A DNA stretch of 64,000 bases from Streptomyces sp. DH37 (GTDB taxonomy: Bacteria; Actinomycetota; Actinomycetes; Streptomycetales; Streptomycetaceae), in assembly GCF_029813835.1 (NCBI RefSeq), contig NZ_JARVKV010000022.1:21068-85067 (forward strand). Direction: 5' to 3'. The notes beneath the pieces were generated by a model. It worked only from the letters and a program-made list of their open reading frames with translations. It made no database searches and was not told where the DNA came from. Both the position numbers and the translations under genes were made by a program. Positions 61,439 to 64,000 of the stretch are shown here, piece after piece. The stretch's first letter is position 1. Each line of letters opens with the position of its first letter.

Positions 61439-61639
61439 ATCTACCTCTATGGAAGGATTGCAGCTTGACGGTGAGAGCGCACCCGGATAACAGCGTCTAC
61501 GAATCTCAACCGTCTAGACGAAGTCGGTCGTGAATTGGTTCACCGGGTTTTGAGCACATCGGGATCTGCGGAAGACCCGCTACGACTTCGGGGGCGGGCG
61601 CCATCTTGTCCGACGGGGCACGTCACACACGTGCGCAGC

Positions 61640-61822
61640 CGGCAACCGCATGAACGCCCATTACGCCACCACGCTGCTACGAGCCCTGTCCGTTCTGGCG
61701 AACCGCGAGGTCCAGCGGTGACAGACGATCACCCGACAACGATCACTCCGCCTGCCAGCACGAGGACCGCATCACGGACTCACACCAGTACCGCGACCTG
61801 CGAGTTCAAGATGAAGCGATCT
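61640..61822 (+). pseudogene. Right-end remnant of a second copy of the 58404 IS
   Basis: The sequence repeats 59838-59998 closely, including CATTACGCCACC, CTGCTACGAGCCCT, the transposase ending LANREVQR and stop, and the non-coding tail. Unlike the left copy it keeps the complete inverted repeat up to 61822. Confidence 0.88.
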
Positions 61823-61827
61823 CATTG
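61823..61827. repeat. Target site duplication CATTG, right copy
   Basis: Partner of 58399-58403; see that entry. Confidence 0.85.
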
Positions 61828-62602
61828 CTGGACTGTGCCGGGCGGTGCTCCCGGCCTGGGCTTTCTGGGCGGGGTGATCGCTTGCCCGCGGTGGTCGCGG
61901 CTCAGGCCGAGGTAGCCGTCGTCCAGGAGGACCTCGGCGTCGGGAAGTGCTGGAAGCAGACGGCGATGCCCGCGTTGCGGGCGGCCGTGGCATCGTGCAT
62001 ACGGCCAGGTCGCAGGGCATCGGTCCACAGCGTGCGGCCTCGCCGGTCGGCGATGACGGTGGCCTTCATGGTGTTCTGCTTCTTCTTGCCGGAGACGAAC
62101 GCGCGCCGTCCGCCGCGGTTGGCCGGTGGCCTGCGGACCTGGATCTCGGTGGCGTCCAGGCGCAGCTCGACGCCTTCGGCCTGGGCGTAGGCGAACACGT
62201 CCGTCAGGGTCCGAAGGCGCGGGCCGGGCGGTCGGGGACCGCGCATCCCCGCTTCGCCAGGAGCGTACGTATCTCTGCGACCGCGCGGGTGATGGTGGCG
62301 CGGTCGACGCCGAACAGCAGGTCCAGCACCGAGTGCGGCAGGTCGTGCCGCAGATGGATCAGCGTGACCACCAGCCGGTCGACGGATACCAGCTGGTGGC
62401 GGGCCCTGGCTCCCGCGGTCCGCTTCCGGACTCCTCCTCGTGCAGCATGGCGGTGCTCCTCAAGTCCGGCCTGCCACGGTGCGGCCGACTCCTCGGCCGG
62501 ACAGGCGAGATGCTGTCGAGAGATCCCCGTGAACAGCCGATGCGCCGGCACCGCCCGATTGATCGCGATCGCCACACCCGGATCATGCCACCTGCCTGGC
62601 AC
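61828..62602 (-). pseudogene. IS5-type transposase, N-terminal and middle part, frameshifted
   Basis: Frames read VAIAINRAVPAHRLFTGISR, SVDRLVVTLIHLRHDLPHSV, LDLLFGVDRATITRAVAEIR; after a shift near 62220, RLRTLTDVFAYAQAEGVELR, FVSGKKKQNTMKATVIADRR; after another near 61945, AEVLLDDGYLGLSRDHRGQA and PGAPPGTVQQ. Its C-terminal end lies at 58230-58398 beyond the inserted element. Confidence 0.9.
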
Positions 62603-62722
62603 GACGCCTCACCCACTGTCACGCACCAACTCGTTGGGAATTGCGAATGATCGCTGAGTAGGGAATCGACAGCGAGGTCGTCCGTCGGGAGGCATCAACA
62701 CCATCCCTCACGGAGGCACCAC

Positions 62723-63912
62723 ATGGCCACGATCCGGGCCGGTATCGACGCAGGCAAGACCCACCACCACTGCGTCGCGATCAACGAGAGCGGCCACCGT
62801 TGCTGTCACGACGCGTCGCCAACGACGAATCCGAACTCCTCCAACTCCTCGCCGACGTCCTGACTCTGGGCGACGAGGTGACCTGGAGCATCGACCTGAC
62901 CGACGGCGGGGCCGCCCTGGCCATCACGATCCTGTTCAACCACGGCCAGCCGGTGCACTACATTTCGGGCCGGGCCATTCACCGTGCCTCCGAGGGCTGC
63001 CGCGGCGAAGGCAAGACCGATGCCAAGGACGCCGCCGTCATCGCCGGCCAGGCCCGAATCCGCCACGACCTGCGCCCCTTACGCACTGGCGACGAGGCCG
63101 TCACCGACCTCGAAATCCTCACCGGCCGTCGCGCGGACCTGGTCGCCGACCGCACCCGCACCGTCAACCGGCTCCGCGCCCGGCTCACCGGTGTCTTCCC
63201 CGGCCTGGAGCGGGCCTTGGACCTCACCGGTACCGGCCCGCTCGTGCTGCTGACCGGCTACCAGACCCTGGCTTCTCTCCGCCGGACGGGCAAGAAGCGG
63301 CTCGAGACCTGGCTGCGAAACCGCAAGGTCCTCCGCGCTGACCGGCTCGCCGAGACAGCTCTGGAAGCCGCCGGACGCCAGCACACGAGCCTGCCCGGCG
63401 AGAAAATGATCGCCCAGATGGTGCACACGCTCGCGCGGGAAGTGATGGTCCTCAACCAGCAGGTTGCCGAGCTCGACAAGGCCATCGAGGCCCGGTTTCG
63501 CGAGCATCGGGACTTCGAAGTGATCATCAGCATGCCTGGCCTGGGCGTGATCCTCGGTGCCGAGTTCCTGGCCGCGACCGGCGGCGACATGAGTCTCTTC
63601 GGCACTTCTGACCGCCTCGCCGGCTTCGGCGGCGTTGCTCCCGTTCCCCGTGACCCCGGGAAGATCAGCGGCAACCTTCGCCGTCCACGACGCTACAACC
63701 GCCGACTCCAACGGGTCTTCTGCATCTCTGCGTTGTTCAGCATCCGTCACTGCGAGGACTCCCGCCGGTTTTACGAACGCAAGCGAGCCGAAGGAAAGCG
63801 CCACATCCAGGCCGTCCTCGCTCTGGCCCACCGCCGGGTCAACGTGCTCTGGGCCCTCCCGCGCGATGGACGCACCTACGAAGCCGTGCCGCCCACCGTC
63901 ATCGCAGCTTGA
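62723..63912 (+). pseudogene. IS110-family transposase with one N-terminal frameshift
   Basis: The ATG at 62723 opens MATIRAGIDAGKTHHHCVAI followed by NESGH. One base is missing near 62796, and the reading continues in the next frame as LLSRRVANDESELLQLLADV, GEGKTDAKDAAVIAGQARIR, VIISMPGLGVILGAEFLAAT and RLAGFGGVAPVPRDPGKISG to VIAA. All DEDD and C-terminal serine-region motifs are otherwise present over 396 codons. A ribosome site (GGAGG) lies before the ATG. It is a different subgroup from the element at 11139. Confidence 0.9.
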
Positions 63913-64000
63913 CAAACAGCATGGGGAATCACTGTGCCGGCGGGGGGCCTGGGCTTTCCAGATCACGGCGTGGCGGGCTCGGCCTTCCGCCGAGCCCGCC
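63913..64000. other. Right flank of the IS110 element
   Basis: Non-coding sequence after the transposase stop. Its last 30 bases include a GGCGGGCTCGG and CCGAGCCCGCC inverted repeat that could be a terminator. Confidence 0.5.

Larger units (their letters stand above)
58404..61822 (+). mobile_element. 3.4-kb composite mobile structure with inverted terminal repeats
   Basis: The left end AGATCGTTTCATCTTGAACT and the complement of the right end AGATCGCTTCATCTTGAACT match, and the similarity continues through GCAGGTCG to about TGGTGTG. The left part (58404-59998) is an IS with an accessory gene and a transposase; its own right end is cut at 59998. The right part (61640-61822) is only the right end of a second copy. 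Between them lie a transporter fragment, a chimeric transposase-integrase frame and a small membrane protein gene. The whole is flanked by CATTG repeats inside a transposase gene. Confidence 0.8.

Overview
The window is high-GC DNA from an actinomycete, almost certainly a Streptomyces. Genes use mostly G or C at the third codon position, and many start with GTG behind AGGAG-type ribosome binding sites. Families typical of Streptomyces are present: a CBM2-GH5 cellulase under a CebR box, DUF3040, HxlR and ArsR regulators, rifampin phosphotransferase, and a macrolide glycosyltransferase. The density of broken insertion sequences and of resistance and secreted-protein genes suggests an accessory chromosome arm or island. 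No rRNA, tRNA, replication origin or CRISPR array was seen.

Layout. Positions 1-2442 (minus strand) hold a compact operon that looks like a new RiPP locus. It has a 99-residue precursor with five near-identical 17-residue units, a cupin/JmjC-type Fe(II)/2-oxoglutarate hydroxylase and an MFS exporter that runs off the window. Positions 2.6-10.5 kb carry a dead transposase, the cellulase, a NarL-type two-component pair, a DUF3040 protein and a cation/proton antiporter. Positions 10.6-12.7 kb show an IS110-family element sitting inside an IS5-family transposase. From 13 to 27 kb lie an alpha/beta hydrolase with a divergent AraC regulator, a lectin-like protein without signal peptide, a macrolide phosphotransferase, a PCMT-like methyltransferase, and a peptide deformylase with a divergent ArsR regulator and shared operator, the last pair lying between Tn3-type remnants. 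From 27 to 38 kb come an acetyltransferase, rifampin phosphotransferase with an upstream palindrome resembling the rifamycin-associated element, a secreted protein, a macrolide glycosyltransferase, and an MMPL transporter translationally coupled to a hydrolase.

Positions 39.8-41.8 kb hold a second candidate RiPP operon: a 28-residue acidic peptide, a perfect 15-bp hairpin, an E1/ThiF-like enzyme with an N-terminal PqqD-like domain, and a SAM methyltransferase. From 42 to 52 kb the DNA is a patchwork of a small secreted protein, a decayed copy of the PCMT-like gene, broken IS481, IS701, IS3 and ISL3 transposases, an SDR/HxlR pair, a lipoprotein and small conserved proteins. Positions 52.4-58.1 kb hold an amine catabolism operon (flavin amine oxidase, UspA-like frame, APC permease, aldehyde dehydrogenase) with a divergent TetR regulator. 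From 58.2 kb to the end, a 3.4-kb composite mobile structure with matching terminal inverted repeats and a 5-bp target duplication has split another IS5-type transposase. A second IS110 element with one frameshift closes the window.

The two RiPP-like operons share one plan: precursor first, then a hairpin that could limit read-through, then the modifying enzyme. All assignments come from reading sequence and recalled family motifs; no database search was run.
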